Below, in pieces: positions 8,503 to 17,346 of a DNA stretch of 64,000 nucleotides. The first letter of the stretch is position 1; each line of letters begins with the position of its first letter. A model generated the notes under the pieces. That model made no database searches and was not told the DNA's origin. It saw only the letters and a list, made by a program, of their open reading frames with translations. Made by a program: the position numbers and the translations under genes. This DNA is from Phytohabitans flavus (GTDB lineage: Bacteria > Actinomycetota > Actinomycetes > Mycobacteriales > Micromonosporaceae), in the NCBI RefSeq assembly GCF_011764545.1, contig NZ_AP022870.1:8872001-8936000 (forward strand), read 5' to 3'.

Positions 8503-9051
8503 TCAGTCGCCGTCGCCGCAGGCGATGCCGTCACCGTTGCGGTCGAGCTTGTGCCGGTCGCGACCGTTGACCTTCAGCGGCTTGTAGCCACGCTCCCGCA
8601 GCCAGGCACAGCCATCCGTCACGCCGTCCGGAAACTCCCAGGGCACGCAGATGGTGCGATCGCCGTACGAATAGTCGCAGCCCTCGTTGCCCTCCTCGAT
8701 CTCGATCGGCGCGGTCGGCGAGGGCAGTGGGCGCTCCGGCGTTCCGGGCTTGTCGGCGAACTCGTGGATCCGGGGCGGCGCCGACACCGCGGACCCCGCC
8801 TGGTCCCGCTTGCCACCAGCGGCGGCCGCGGCGGGTCCGGCACCGCTGTCCGCGGCGTCGCTCTCACCCTGCTCAGCGGCGCTCTCCGGCGGCCGGCCAC
8901 CGAACCAGACCGGACTGCCACCCTCGCCGCCGGCGACCGCGAAGCCGCCAGCGGCGAGCAGGAGTACCAGCAGCGCGCCGGCCATCGTCCACCGCTGAAG
9001 CGGGTTGCGGGCTTTCAGCCATCCGATCGCGGCCCTGTACCACCGGATCAT
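8503..9051 (-). CDS. Secreted/anchored protein with C-terminal Excalibur calcium-binding motif
   Basis: A 182-residue protein. Residues 22-42 are a membrane helix or signal anchor (WTMAGALLVLLLAAGGFAV), followed by a low-complexity Ala/Gly/Ser/Pro linker. The C-terminal module has CDYSYGDRTICVPWEFPDG and the Excalibur repeat ending DRNGDGIACGDGD, an EF-hand-like loop seen on extracellular bacterial proteins. The ATG at 9051 overlaps the stop of the GlxA-like gene as ATGA, so the two are translationally coupled. That suggests a surface partner of the oxidase, for example a calcium-dependent wall anchor; this is inference. Confidence 0.75.
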   Translation of the reverse strand: MIRWYRAAIGWLKARNPLQRWTMAGALLVLLLAAGGFAVAGGEGGSPVWFGGRPPESAAEQGESDAADSGAGPAAAAAGGKRDQAGSAVSAPPRIHEFADKPGTPERPLPSPTAPIEIEEGNEGCDYSYGDRTICVPWEFPDGVTDGCAWLRERGYKPLKVNGRDRHKLDRNGDGIACGDGD

Positions 9052-11120
9052 CCGAGCTTGACCCACTTGGCGATGGACGGAACACCGTTGGCGCCGTGGA
9101 CGAAGAGCATGTACCAGCCGGGCGGAGCGATGTTGGGGTTGCTCGTCACGTTGAGCCCGATGTTGTTGCCGCTGACCGTCATCGGCAGCTCCACGAACCG
9201 CTGGTTCGGGTCGGACGAGTGGGTCACGGCGGCCGGACGGATCAAGGACGCCCGCACGACCGGCGAGTTGACCGTGATCTGCTGCGTGCTGCCATACCCC
9301 CAGTTGGTCGCGGCGACCGAGGTGATCTGGGGCCGGGCGCCCTGGAAGAGGTACGGCGGCGAGTAGACCGAGATGCGGTTGTCGAACGTGCCGTTGCCCG
9401 GGTTTTCGCCGATCGCCATGACCCGCCCGTCAGGCAGCAGGAAGGCCGACGAGTGGTAGCTCCGCGGCACAGGGTCGGTGGCCATCCGCGGGCGGAACGT
9501 GTTGGAGATCGGGTCGAAGATGGACGCCTCGAACACCGGGTCCGCCCGGTTGTGCAGGGCACCGCCGGTCTCGAAGACGGTGCCGTCCGGCAGGAGCACG
9601 GCCGAGACGTACATCTTGCCCTGCTTGCTGCTCTGTGCGGCCCCGCCGGTGAGCGTGCCCTGCGGGATCGGCGGCCCGGCGACGTACTTCGGGCTGGCCG
9701 CCTTGAGATCGATGATGTCGGTCAGCCGGCCCGCGTCCACGTTGGTGTGGCCGTTGCCGCCGCCGAGCGTGAGCACCCGCTGATCCTGTGCCGGTGGCAG
9801 CAGCACGCTCATCGACTGGTCGCGGTAGTCCTTGTCCTGGAGGCCGGGCACGTCCGTGATGGAGCCGCTGGCGTAGTCGTAGATCGAGGCGCCGGTGCCC
9901 GGGAGACCCGCGCCGAACGTGTGGCTGCCGGTGTAGAACAGCCGCCCGTCCTGCATCAGGACCATCGTCGGGTACAGACCCCACCACTTCCAGCTCTGCT
10001 TCACCTCGTTCCAGGCCAGCCAGCGGTTTTCCGAGGACTTGAAGTACTCGGTGAAGGCCGTGCCCTTGGCGTCCTCGCCGAGGCCGCCGAGCGAGATGAC
10101 GTCGCCGTTGCCCATGATGGTCGCCGAGGGGTACCAGTGACCGGCCTGCATGTTATTGATCTTCGTGTACTTGTTGGTCGCCGGGTCGAAGATGTACGAG
10201 CTGCGCAGGCCCTTGAAGCCGACGCTGCCGTCCGGGGTGGGGTAGTCCTTGTTGCCACCCATCACCAGCACGCGCCCGTCCTTCAACTGGACGTGACCGG
10301 CGCAGAAGAGGTCCTCCGGCGTGTTCACGTTCGTGAAAGAGCCGTTCGCGGGGTCGTAGACAGCGGTGCGGAACGTGCCGGCGCGGAATTCGGTGGTGCT
10401 GTTGCCGGAGCCGGCGACGAGCAGCACCTTGCCGTTGTGCAGGACCACCGCGTGGATGCCGCGGACCGCAGACTGGTACGGCATGACCTGCCAGCGTCCC
10501 TTGGTGCAGGCGACGCCGTCGGTGCAGGTCGGCGTCGGCGGCAGGGCGGTCGCGTCCGCCATCGAGTAGTCGTCGGTGATCAAGGTGCCCGGCCCGTACA
10601 GGCTGACACCCCAGATGATCTGGTCGGTGCCGGCCGGAAGAGGCGGAGTGCGCACTGTCTTCTGCTTGTACGCGTCGGTCGCGGCGAGCGTCGCCAAGTC
10701 CGTCCAGTACTGCCAGCCGGCGCTCGCGTCGTGCCGGAAGAGGGTCAGCGCGGCAGCCACGGTGGTGGACTTGTACCAGACGGACAAGTCGTACTGTCGG
10801 CCCTGCGTCACCTTGGGGGCACAGGTCGCGTTCTTCAGCATCATCACCTTGCGGTCACCGGACGTGTACCCGCTGATGGTTACTTTGCTGGCGACATTGC
10901 CGGTGTGGGCGTCCGTGGTCGTGCCGATGGAGAAGGTGTGCTCGCCATAGCCGCTCTTCTCCCAGCAGGTTGGAAACCCGGAAGTGCTGGCCTCGAGGCT
11001 GGGGTTTTGCACCAGATTGTCGGCGGCTTGGGCGGGTGCGGCGGCGGCCAGTCCCGTTACGAGGAGCGCGGTCAGTACGAGGATGCGACTGAGACCACGG
11101 CGTAACTCCGGGCTCCACAT
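9048..11120 (-). CDS. glxA: GlxA-like copper radical oxidase (galactose/glyoxal oxidase family) with CBM
   Basis: A 690-residue secreted mononuclear copper radical oxidase that oxidises alcohol or aldehyde groups to give H2O2. A Sec signal (residues 1-36, ending AAPAQA) is followed by a CBM4/9-like beta-sandwich (about 40-190), a seven-bladed Kelch domain and a C-terminal DUF1929 domain. All catalytic positions are visible: Cys273 (DLFCAGH) and Tyr330 (GHWYPSA) for the Cys-Tyr cofactor, axial Tyr555 and His556 (SYHSS), and His634 (VTHSS). In Streptomyces, GlxA acts with CslA to build a beta-glucan at hyphal tips; here a CslA-type synthase is divergent from it. Start ATG 11120 follows homologues; the frame is open further upstream. 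Confidence 0.88.
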   Translation of the reverse strand: MWSPELRRGLSRILVLTALLVTGLAAAAPAQAADNLVQNPSLEASTSGFPTCWEKSGYGEHTFSIGTTTDAHTGNVASKVTISGYTSGDRKVMMLKNATCAPKVTQGRQYDLSVWYKSTTVAAALTLFRHDASAGWQYWTDLATLAATDAYKQKTVRTPPLPAGTDQIIWGVSLYGPGTLITDDYSMADATALPPTPTCTDGVACTKGRWQVMPYQSAVRGIHAVVLHNGKVLLVAGSGNSTTEFRAGTFRTAVYDPANGSFTNVNTPEDLFCAGHVQLKDGRVLVMGGNKDYPTPDGSVGFKGLRSSYIFDPATNKYTKINNMQAGHWYPSATIMGNGDVISLGGLGEDAKGTAFTEYFKSSENRWLAWNEVKQSWKWWGLYPTMVLMQDGRLFYTGSHTFGAGLPGTGASIYDYASGSITDVPGLQDKDYRDQSMSVLLPPAQDQRVLTLGGGNGHTNVDAGRLTDIIDLKAASPKYVAGPPIPQGTLTGGAAQSSKQGKMYVSAVLLPDGTVFETGGALHNRADPVFEASIFDPISNTFRPRMATDPVPRSYHSSAFLLPDGRVMAIGENPGNGTFDNRISVYSPPYLFQGARPQITSVAATNWGYGSTQQITVNSPVVRASLIRPAAVTHSSDPNQRFVELPMTVSGNNIGLNVTSNPNIAPPGWYMLFVHGANGVPSIAKWVKLG

Positions 11121-11473
11121 AGGTACCGGCTGCGGTCCATGTGCGAACCCGACGTCAGTCACTGCGGGGCTCCTCCAGTCGAAGCGTCTACCCTGGGCCG
11201 TCGGGGAGCCTACCCCGTGGTAGTGGCGAGGGCGTAGGGCCGTCCGGCTACGGTGGTGCACCTTGTCGCATCGGCTTGTATGGTTTGGCCGTCGGGCTAT
11301 TGTCCGCCGCATCGGGCTTTTGTGGGCTTTGTGCCTTATCTAGCGGTCGGGCGCAACGGGGAGGGTGGCTTCGCGGTGATTTGCTGTGCTTCTGTTCACA
11401 GGGCTTGTGGCCTCAGTGGCTCGTCAAGTTAACTGCCTTGGTTACCCCTCGACTCGCTGAGGAGAAGCTCGCC
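11121..11473. promoter_or_regulatory. Divergent control region between glxA and cslA
   Basis: 353 bases without a supported gene. It must hold both promoters; the synthase side includes a long leader. T-rich stretches at 11275-11345 are the most promoter-like part. I see no convincing operator or known riboswitch. Confidence 0.5.
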
Positions 11474-13129
11474 GTGGGTTCGCCGGCCCGCACCGACGCT
11501 CCGTTGCCGCCCGACGCCACCGCCGAGTTCCGAGTGCCGGGCAGCCTCAGGGCGCCGAGCCAGCGGAGCACCAAGAGCGCGGTTCCACCGGCGCGACCGG
11601 CCTACGCGCCGGTGCCGCTGCCACCCACCGACGACGAGAAGTTCCTTTATCGCAAGCGGCGGCTGGCCCCGCTGATGCTCTTCTCGTTCGTCAGCTTCGG
11701 CTCGCTCGTGGTGAGCCAGGTCCTCTTCCTCCGGCTCGCGCCCGCGTTGCTGCTGCTGACGCCCCTGCTCCTCTTCACGCTGGCCTACTACGTCATCTCG
11801 GTCGTGGTAAACCTGTTCACGCCCAGCTTCGACGTCAAGGAGCACCGGCGGCTCGTCGCTGAGTGGAAGCCGGAGCGGTACCCGCCGGTCGACGTCTTCC
11901 TGCCGGTCTGTGGCGAGCCGCCGCACGTGCTCGCCAACACGTGGGAGTACGTACGGCAGATGGCCACGTACTACGGCGGCAACGTGACGGTCTATGTGCT
12001 GGACGACTCGCCGACCGAAGACATGGAGCGGATGGCGCTCGCCTTCAACTTCGTCTACCAGCGCCGACCCAACCGCGGCTGGTACAAGAAGGCCGGCAAC
12101 ATGCGGTATGCCTTCGAGCGCACCCTCGGTGACTTCATCCTCGTGCTGGACGCTGACTTCTCACCGCGGCACGACATGCTCGACGAGATGCTCCCGTACA
12201 TGGACGCCGACCCGACCCTGGGTATCGTCCAGTCGCCGCAGTTCTTCCGTGTCCACAAGGGACAAGGGTGGGTGGAGCGCGGGGCGGGCACCGTGCAGGA
12301 GCTCTTCTACCGCTCGGTCCAGGTCTCCCGCCAGCATCACGACGCCGCCATCTGTGTGGGCAGCTGCGCGCTCTACCGTCGGGCCGCGCTCGACGACATC
12401 GGCGGGTCGACTCTGATCGAGCACTCCGAGGACGTGCACACCGGCTTCGACCTGCGGATGAAGGGCTGGCACCTGAAGTACATCCCGGTCGCTCTCGCGG
12501 CCGGGCTCTGCCCAGGCGACGTCGACTCCTTCTTCACCCAGCAGTACCGCTGGTGCGCCGGGTCGATGAGCCTGCTCGGGTCGAAGAAGTTCTGGCAGAC
12601 GAAGCTGCGCCTGCGCAGCCGGCTCAGTTACGTCTCTGGCTTCTGCTACTACCTGCACACCGGGATCTTCACCGTCGCCGGTCCGATCATCCCGCTCGTC
12701 ATGCTGCTGTTCTTCCCCGAGGAGATGGCCGTGACGAACTACCTGCTCATCGTCCCGAGCGTCATCTACAACCTGGTGCTGTTCCCGCTGTGGCACAGGT
12801 CGAAGTACGGGCTGGAGGCGTGGACGGTCAAGCTGCTGTACGGCTGGGCGCACCTGTATGCCGTCTACGACATCCTGCGCGGGCGGCAGATGGGCTGGCA
12901 GCCGACCGGCGGTAAGGCCAAGAAGAACCGCACCGCCCGGCTCTGGAACGGTCTGCGGTACTGGACGGCGGGCGTCGGCCTTGTCTGGGTGGCGCTCGCC
13001 GGCTACCGGATGATGGGTGGCGACGCGCTGATCTTCGCGCCCGCCATGCTGAGCGGCCTCTTCTTCCTCTCCATCGTGGCCCAGGCGCTGCTCGTCGACC
13101 CACGCAAGGATGTCGAGGTCGTGATGTGA
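11474..13129 (+). CDS. cslA: CslA-like processive family 2 glycosyltransferase (cellulose synthase-like)
   Basis: A 551-residue membrane beta-glycan synthase. Two N-terminal helices (about residues 68-118) precede a cytosolic GT2 domain with D177/D178 (VLDDSP), the DxD pair D226/D228 (LDADFS), catalytic-base Asp320 (SEDVHTG) and Q356QYRW of the QxxRW motif. Four or more helices follow (from about residue 385). GAGGAGAAG at 11458-11466 precedes the GTG at 11474, which is therefore chosen within a frame open from 11141. No PilZ domain is seen. With the GlxA-type oxidase on the other strand it resembles the Streptomyces pair that makes a glycan at growing tips. It overlaps the GH26 gene as GTGA. 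Confidence 0.9.
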   Translation: MGSPARTDAPLPPDATAEFRVPGSLRAPSQRSTKSAVPPARPAYAPVPLPPTDDEKFLYRKRRLAPLMLFSFVSFGSLVVSQVLFLRLAPALLLLTPLLLFTLAYYVISVVVNLFTPSFDVKEHRRLVAEWKPERYPPVDVFLPVCGEPPHVLANTWEYVRQMATYYGGNVTVYVLDDSPTEDMERMALAFNFVYQRRPNRGWYKKAGNMRYAFERTLGDFILVLDADFSPRHDMLDEMLPYMDADPTLGIVQSPQFFRVHKGQGWVERGAGTVQELFYRSVQVSRQHHDAAICVGSCALYRRAALDDIGGSTLIEHSEDVHTGFDLRMKGWHLKYIPVALAAGLCPGDVDSFFTQQYRWCAGSMSLLGSKKFWQTKLRLRSRLSYVSGFCYYLHTGIFTVAGPIIPLVMLLFFPEEMAVTNYLLIVPSVIYNLVLFPLWHRSKYGLEAWTVKLLYGWAHLYAVYDILRGRQMGWQPTGGKAKKNRTARLWNGLRYWTAGVGLVWVALAGYRMMGGDALIFAPAMLSGLFFLSIVAQALLVDPRKDVEVVM

Positions 13130-14148
13130 AGAGCCGGCACATCGTCGTCGCCCTCGCGATCGTCGCTCTCGCCGTCTCGGAGTACGCCCTCGTCAGCCAG
13201 CTCAACATGTCGAAGGTGCTGAAGTCGGTGGCCGGTCAGCAAACGGCGGTTGCCGCGTCGGCGGGGCCGGAGGCGAGCCCGAGCCCGACGCCGCCACCGC
13301 CGTACGACATCACCCACCTGCTCACGCCGGACAAGAAGTACCTCGGCGTGGCCATCAACGGTGCGCCGCCCGACATGAACAAGATCGAGAAGTGGGCCGG
13401 CAGCGTCGGCAAGCAGCCCAACCTGATCGCGATCTACGAGAGCTTCGACGACAAGTTCGCGGTCAGCGAAGCTAGAAAGGCCTACCAGTACGGCGCGCTG
13501 CCGGTCATCCGGTGGGAGCCGTTCAAGCCCAAGCTCGCCGACATCGCGGCGGGCAAGCAGGACGCGTACATCCTGGAGTTCGCGAAGGCCGTCCGGACGC
13601 TCAACGTGCCGATCGTGCTCACGTTCGCCCACGAGATGAACGGCGACTGGTACCCGTGGGGGCGCCAGCGCAACAAGCCGGCCGACTTCGTCGCGGCCTG
13701 GCGGCACATCCACGGGCTCTTCGCCAAGGCCGACGCCACGAACGTGATCTGGGCCTGGACGCCGAACGTGATCAACCCGATGCCCAACGTCAAGCTGAAG
13801 CCGTACTATCCGGGCGACAAATACGTGCACTGGATCGGTATCGACGGCTACTACACGCGCAAGGGTAAGAAGACGTTCGGGACGCTCTTCGAGCCCACGC
13901 TCGACCAGATTCGCGAGTTCACGAAGAAGCCGTTCCTCATCGTCGAGACGGCCGCCGAGCCGGGTTCCGCACGGCCGGACCACATCTCAGACCTTTTCGA
14001 GGGCGTAGCCGACAGGTCCGACATGCTCGGTCTCATCTGGTTCAACAACGACGGGTCCGGGGACTGGAACATCGACGAAGACACCGCCGCGATCCGCAGT
14101 TTCCGCAGCGAGGCCAAGAGCCCGGTGTACGGGTTCCAGGTCAAGTGA
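13126..14148 (+). CDS. Glycoside hydrolase family 26 (beta-mannanase-like), membrane-anchored
   Basis: A 340-residue protein with an N-terminal membrane segment (residues 5-24), a Pro/Ser-rich linker and a GH26 (beta/alpha)8 domain. The acid/base Glu170 lies in FAHEMNGDWYPWG and the nucleophile Glu274 in FLIVETAAE; WIGIDGY is also typical. The family cleaves beta-1,4-mannan or related beta-glycans. The GTG start overlaps the stop of the synthase gene, so it probably edits or releases the glycan made by that enzyme, as cellulase-family partners do in bacterial cellulose operons. That role is inference. Confidence 0.88.
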   Translation: MKSRHIVVALAIVALAVSEYALVSQLNMSKVLKSVAGQQTAVAASAGPEASPSPTPPPPYDITHLLTPDKKYLGVAINGAPPDMNKIEKWAGSVGKQPNLIAIYESFDDKFAVSEARKAYQYGALPVIRWEPFKPKLADIAAGKQDAYILEFAKAVRTLNVPIVLTFAHEMNGDWYPWGRQRNKPADFVAAWRHIHGLFAKADATNVIWAWTPNVINPMPNVKLKPYYPGDKYVHWIGIDGYYTRKGKKTFGTLFEPTLDQIREFTKKPFLIVETAAEPGSARPDHISDLFEGVADRSDMLGLIWFNNDGSGDWNIDEDTAAIRSFRSEAKSPVYGFQVK

Positions 14149-14192
14149 TTTCCGGGTAACTTCCGTGTCGAGTAGCGAAGGGATTCCCGGCG

Positions 14193-15737
14193 ATGGTGCT
14201 TGCTCCTGACCGCCCCGAGGTTGGTGTGCGGGAAGATGGCCCGCAGCCCGAGGCGCAGCCGGAGCAGCCGGAGCGCCGGTCGACCGCGTTCTTCGCGATC
14301 TTGCCGTTCCTCGCCGCCCTGGTGATCGGCTCGGTGGGCGTGGGCAGCCGCCAGATGTGGAACAACGAGTACGCCACCTGGCACGCGGCCACGCTCTCCT
14401 TCCGCGACCTGGCCCACCTGCTGTCCAACACCGACCTGGTGCACACCGCGTACCTGATGGTCATCAGGGTCTGGATCGCCGTCGCGGGCGACTCGCCTGC
14501 GGCGATGCGGGCGCCGTCATTGATCGCGATGGCGGTGGCGGCGGGGTGCCTGGCGTTGCTCGGCCGTCGGCTCGTCAACACGTCCGTGGGGGTGGTGGCC
14601 GGGCTGCTCTTCGCCGGCATTCCCGCGGTGAGCCGGTACGGACAGGAGGCCCGCTCTTACGCGCTCGTCACCATGATGGTGGTGGTGTCGACGCTGCTGC
14701 TGACCCGGGCGATGGACCGGCCCGTCTGGCGGCGCTGGGTGTTCTACGGCGCGAGCGTGGTCGTGGCCGGCCTGCTCCACTTCGCCTCGCTCATCGTGCT
14801 GGCCGCACACATCCTGCTGGTCGTGCGGATGACCGACGGCGACGACGGCCGCCGGTACCGGTGGGCCGGCACTGTCGGCTTCGCCAGCCTGGGGGTTATC
14901 CCGCTGCTGTCGTTCGCGTCGCGGCAGTCCGCCTCGATTTCCTGGATCAAGGCGGACCTCGACGCGGTGGCGTCGTTCCCGCGCGAGCTCTTCCTGTCCT
15001 GGCCGGCCGCCGCCGCCATCGGCGTCTTCGGCGTGCTGGGCGCGGTCACCCTGTGGCGCCGGCACCGAGTGGTCGCCCCGGTGCTGGTCGTGTGGGCGGT
15101 GCTTCCCATCGTCTTCGTCTACGTCACGTACCCGGTGCTGCACATGTTCCTCGCCCGGTACGTGCTCTACACGCTTCCCGCGTGGGCGCTGCTGGCCGCC
15201 ACGGCGGTCTGCGCGGTCGGCGGCTTCGTCACCCGCCGGCAGACGACCTGGGCTCGGCTGCTGGGCGCGATGCTGCTGCTTCCGCTGTTCGCGTACGCGG
15301 TGGTGCCCGGCCAGCGGGAGGTTCGGGCCAGCCCGGTCATCGGACAGCCCGACTACAAGGGTGCAATCGACGTCATCCGGGCCAACGCGCGGCCGGGTGA
15401 CGCGATCGCCTACAACGACGTCTTTGGCCAGCTCTCCGACCTCGCGCGCGAGGCGGTCGACTATGAGATGCGCGACGACCCCCGGCCGACGGACGTGTTC
15501 ATGACGCAGACGTCGGTCGCGCGTGGGTCGTACTCCGCGGCCGAGTGTGCCCTCAAGGACCAGCCCGTTTGCCAGCCGGTCGCAGCCGAGCGGATCTGGC
15601 TGATCAGCACGACGTACTCCCCGGACCCGCTGTCCGGGCTCACAGCCGACCGGCGCGAGCTTCTGCGGCCGTACCGGGTCACGCCACAGGGCACCTTCGA
15701 GGGCGTGCGGCTGGTGCTGCTCACCCGCGCCGCGTGA
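14193..15737 (+). CDS. GT39-like polytopic membrane glycosyltransferase
   Basis: A 514-residue protein with about 11 predicted membrane helices after a charged, Pro/Glu/Gln-rich N-terminal tail (residues 1-30). The first periplasmic loop has MWNNEYATWHAAT, an acidic motif equivalent to the catalytic Asp-Glu of lipid-phosphate-sugar-dependent GT39/PMT enzymes, and RYGQEARSYAL resembles their second conserved loop. A C-terminal extracytoplasmic domain (about 385-514) contains several cysteines. It likely transfers a polyprenyl-linked sugar outside the membrane. It lies 44 bases downstream of the GH26 gene and is probably in the same operon. Confidence 0.75.
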   Translation: MVLAPDRPEVGVREDGPQPEAQPEQPERRSTAFFAILPFLAALVIGSVGVGSRQMWNNEYATWHAATLSFRDLAHLLSNTDLVHTAYLMVIRVWIAVAGDSPAAMRAPSLIAMAVAAGCLALLGRRLVNTSVGVVAGLLFAGIPAVSRYGQEARSYALVTMMVVVSTLLLTRAMDRPVWRRWVFYGASVVVAGLLHFASLIVLAAHILLVVRMTDGDDGRRYRWAGTVGFASLGVIPLLSFASRQSASISWIKADLDAVASFPRELFLSWPAAAAIGVFGVLGAVTLWRRHRVVAPVLVVWAVLPIVFVYVTYPVLHMFLARYVLYTLPAWALLAATAVCAVGGFVTRRQTTWARLLGAMLLLPLFAYAVVPGQREVRASPVIGQPDYKGAIDVIRANARPGDAIAYNDVFGQLSDLAREAVDYEMRDDPRPTDVFMTQTSVARGSYSAAECALKDQPVCQPVAAERIWLISTTYSPDPLSGLTADRRELLRPYRVTPQGTFEGVRLVLLTRAA

Positions 15738-15754
15738 CGCGGTACCGTCGCAGC

Positions 15755-15817
15755 ATGCTCTACCGCGTCTGGGCGATCGACCGATCCCTGGTCATCCACC
15801 ACACACGCCTGCCCTGA
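15755..15817 (+). pseudogene. Remnant of an FkbM methyltransferase 5' end
   Basis: A 20-codon frame starting MLYRVWAIDRSLVIHH. It matches the first 16 codons of the FkbM gene at 50017 in 11 of 16 residues and 38 of 48 bases, with several differences at third positions. About 12 of the 16 bases before the ATG also match. Homology stops abruptly and a stop codon follows. It looks like a duplicated or recombined promoter-start fragment. Confidence 0.6.
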
Positions 15818-15821
15818 CACC

Positions 15822-16103
15822 ATGCCCCGCCGAAACCAGCGCCGCGACGAGGCGCCCCCGCTCGACCTCGATCGCGCCCGGCAGGGAATGCAGGTGGTCC
15901 AGCAGTGGAGCGACGGCGAGTGGACGGTACGCACGATCCCCGGAAAGGCGTCCGCGAAGACGTACCGGTGTCCCGGCTGCAACCAGGAGATCCGCCCGGG
16001 TACCCCGCACGTGGTGGCCTGGCCGGCGGACGGGCGCGGCGACGAGACCGACCGCCGCCACTGGCACTCCGGCTGCTGGCGGGCGCGGGAGCGGCGGCGG
16101 TGA
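15822..16103 (+). CDS. Small conserved actinobacterial zinc-ribbon-like protein
   Basis: A 93-residue basic protein. The core TYRCPGCNQEIRPGTPHVVAW followed by DRRHWHSGCWRARERRR has CPGC, then His and Cys positions that could bind one zinc ion. The N-terminal 40 residues are charged, with a conserved Trp motif (WSDGEWTVR). Databases often carry the label ATP/GTP-binding protein for this family, but no P-loop is visible. The function is unknown. The next gene is an alpha/beta hydrolase on the same strand. Confidence 0.7.
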   Translation: MPRRNQRRDEAPPLDLDRARQGMQVVQQWSDGEWTVRTIPGKASAKTYRCPGCNQEIRPGTPHVVAWPADGRGDETDRRHWHSGCWRARERRR

Positions 16104-16165
16104 GCGCCGCCACCGGGAGCCCGGTTCACCGGTCCGGTGGGCGGCCGCGGTGACAGACTTGTCCG

Positions 16166-16975
16166 GTGAGTGAGAAGATCCGCGCCAACTCGATCCTGCC
16201 CGGCCGGCGGGAGGACATCGAGCTGCACACCGCCGACGGGCTCAAGCTGGTCGGCGAGCTTGCCCTCCCGGTCGACCGCGACCCGGTCGCGACCCTGGTC
16301 TGCCTGCACCCGTTGCCCACACACGGCGGCATGATGGACAGCCACGTGTTCCGCAAGGCGGCGTGGCGGCTGCCCGCGCTGGCCGGGCTGGCTGTGCTGC
16401 GGTTCAACACGCGGGGCACGAGCAGCGTCCGGGGCACGAGTGAAGGGGAGTTCGACACCGCGGTCGGCGAGCGCTTCGACGTGGCGGCCGCGATCGAGTA
16501 CGCGGAGTTCGGCTCGCTGCCGGACGTGTGGCTGGTCGGCTGGTCGTTCGGCACTGACCTGACCCTGAAGTACGGCTGTGACCCGTCGGTCACCGGCGCG
16601 ATCCTGCTCTCCCCGCCGCTGCGCTTCATCACCGAGGACGACTTGGCGGTGTGGGCCGCCTCCGGCAAGCCGGTCATCGCGCTGATCCCGGAGCACGACG
16701 ACTACCTGAGGCCGGAGGAGGCCCGCCGCCGGTTCGCCGCGCTACCCCAGGCCGAGGTCGTCGGCGTCGATGGGGGCAAGCACCTGTGGGTCGGCGACTC
16801 CGAGCGGGTGCTCGACGAGATCGTCTCCCGGGTCGCGCCGGGCGTGACATTGCCACTTCCGACCACATGGGACGGTCCGATGGAGTACGGCGACGGGAGC
16901 GCGTACGCCGACCGCACGGTGGCCTCCTTCGCCGACGTACCGGTGTCCGGCCCGCCGCGCCGCCAGGAGGGCTAG
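16166..16975 (+). CDS. Alpha/beta hydrolase
   Basis: A 269-residue single-domain alpha/beta hydrolase. CLHPLPTHGG forms the oxyanion region, Ser of GWSFG (nucleophile elbow) is about residue 130, VIALIPEHDDYLRP carries the acidic residue, and DGGKHLW provides the catalytic His. It resembles the DUF/YcjY-type and BAAT-like cytosolic hydrolases with unknown ester or peptide substrates. The GTG at 16166 is used; TTGTCCGGTGAG gives only a weak ribosome site. It ends just before the first repeat island. Confidence 0.85.
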   Translation: MSEKIRANSILPGRREDIELHTADGLKLVGELALPVDRDPVATLVCLHPLPTHGGMMDSHVFRKAAWRLPALAGLAVLRFNTRGTSSVRGTSEGEFDTAVGERFDVAAAIEYAEFGSLPDVWLVGWSFGTDLTLKYGCDPSVTGAILLSPPLRFITEDDLAVWAASGKPVIALIPEHDDYLRPEEARRRFAALPQAEVVGVDGGKHLWVGDSERVLDEIVSRVAPGVTLPLPTTWDGPMEYGDGSAYADRTVASFADVPVSGPPRRQEG

Positions 16976-17016
16976 CAGATTCTAGAGGCTGTGGGCGCAT
17001 TGCCTGATGAAGATTT

Positions 17017-17086
17017 GGGCTACCGCGGCGTTCGTTGTGGTCCGGGCCGCTGCTCCCGCAGCCTCACCCTCCGCGTTCCACAATCC
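17017..17086 (+). repeat. A element, copy 1
   Basis: A ~70-bp intergenic repeat starting GGGCTACCGCGG and containing CCGCTGCTCCCGCAGCCTC, then a CCCTCCGCG and CACAA end. Other copies are at 25167-25233, 25551-25622 (minus), 37374-37442 and 38037-38107, and two half copies form the palindrome at 50794-50859. With copy 5 the match extends upstream about 27 bases (GCTGTGGGC to CCTGATGA). Confidence 0.8.
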
Positions 17087-17156
17087 AAAACCCCGGGTCG
17101 GTGAGGCCTAGCTGGTGCGCGATGCGCAAAGCTGGGGAACCTTGACCCCATGTTTC

Positions 17157-17198
17157 CCTTGATCGCTGCGTGCTCCGATCCCACCGCGCCGATCAGGG
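17157..17198. repeat. Short (42-bp) CCTTGATCG element, copy 1
   Basis: Bounded by CCTTGATCG and the inverted GCCGATCAGGG. The second copy at 38187-38228 has the same 42-bp length and lies the same distance (about 42 bp) before a B element. Confidence 0.7.
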
Positions 17199-17239
17199 CG
17201 ACGTCGCGGACGGCCGGCGCTGTCGAGTGGGGGGCATGG

Positions 17240-17346
17240 CCTTGATCGGTGGGTGCTGCGGTCGTCCGTGGCGAGAAATTGCCCTTCCAAGGGCAATTTC
17301 TCGCCACGGACGCAGCCGGGTGGGGCGCTGGTTGCGCCGATCATGG
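17240..17346. repeat. B element, copy 1 (107 bp, long hairpin)
   Basis: Ends CCTTGATCGGT and GCCGATCATGG are inverted. The core has perfect 24-bp arms (17263-17286 and 17289-17312) separated by CC. Compared with the copy at 38271-38377, both arms differ at the same paired positions, so pairing is kept by compensatory change. Confidence 0.8.

Noticed and set aside
17240..17346. Hairpin repeats considered as a CRISPR array
   Set aside because: Copies are far apart, have no regular spacer series, and no cas genes are present.
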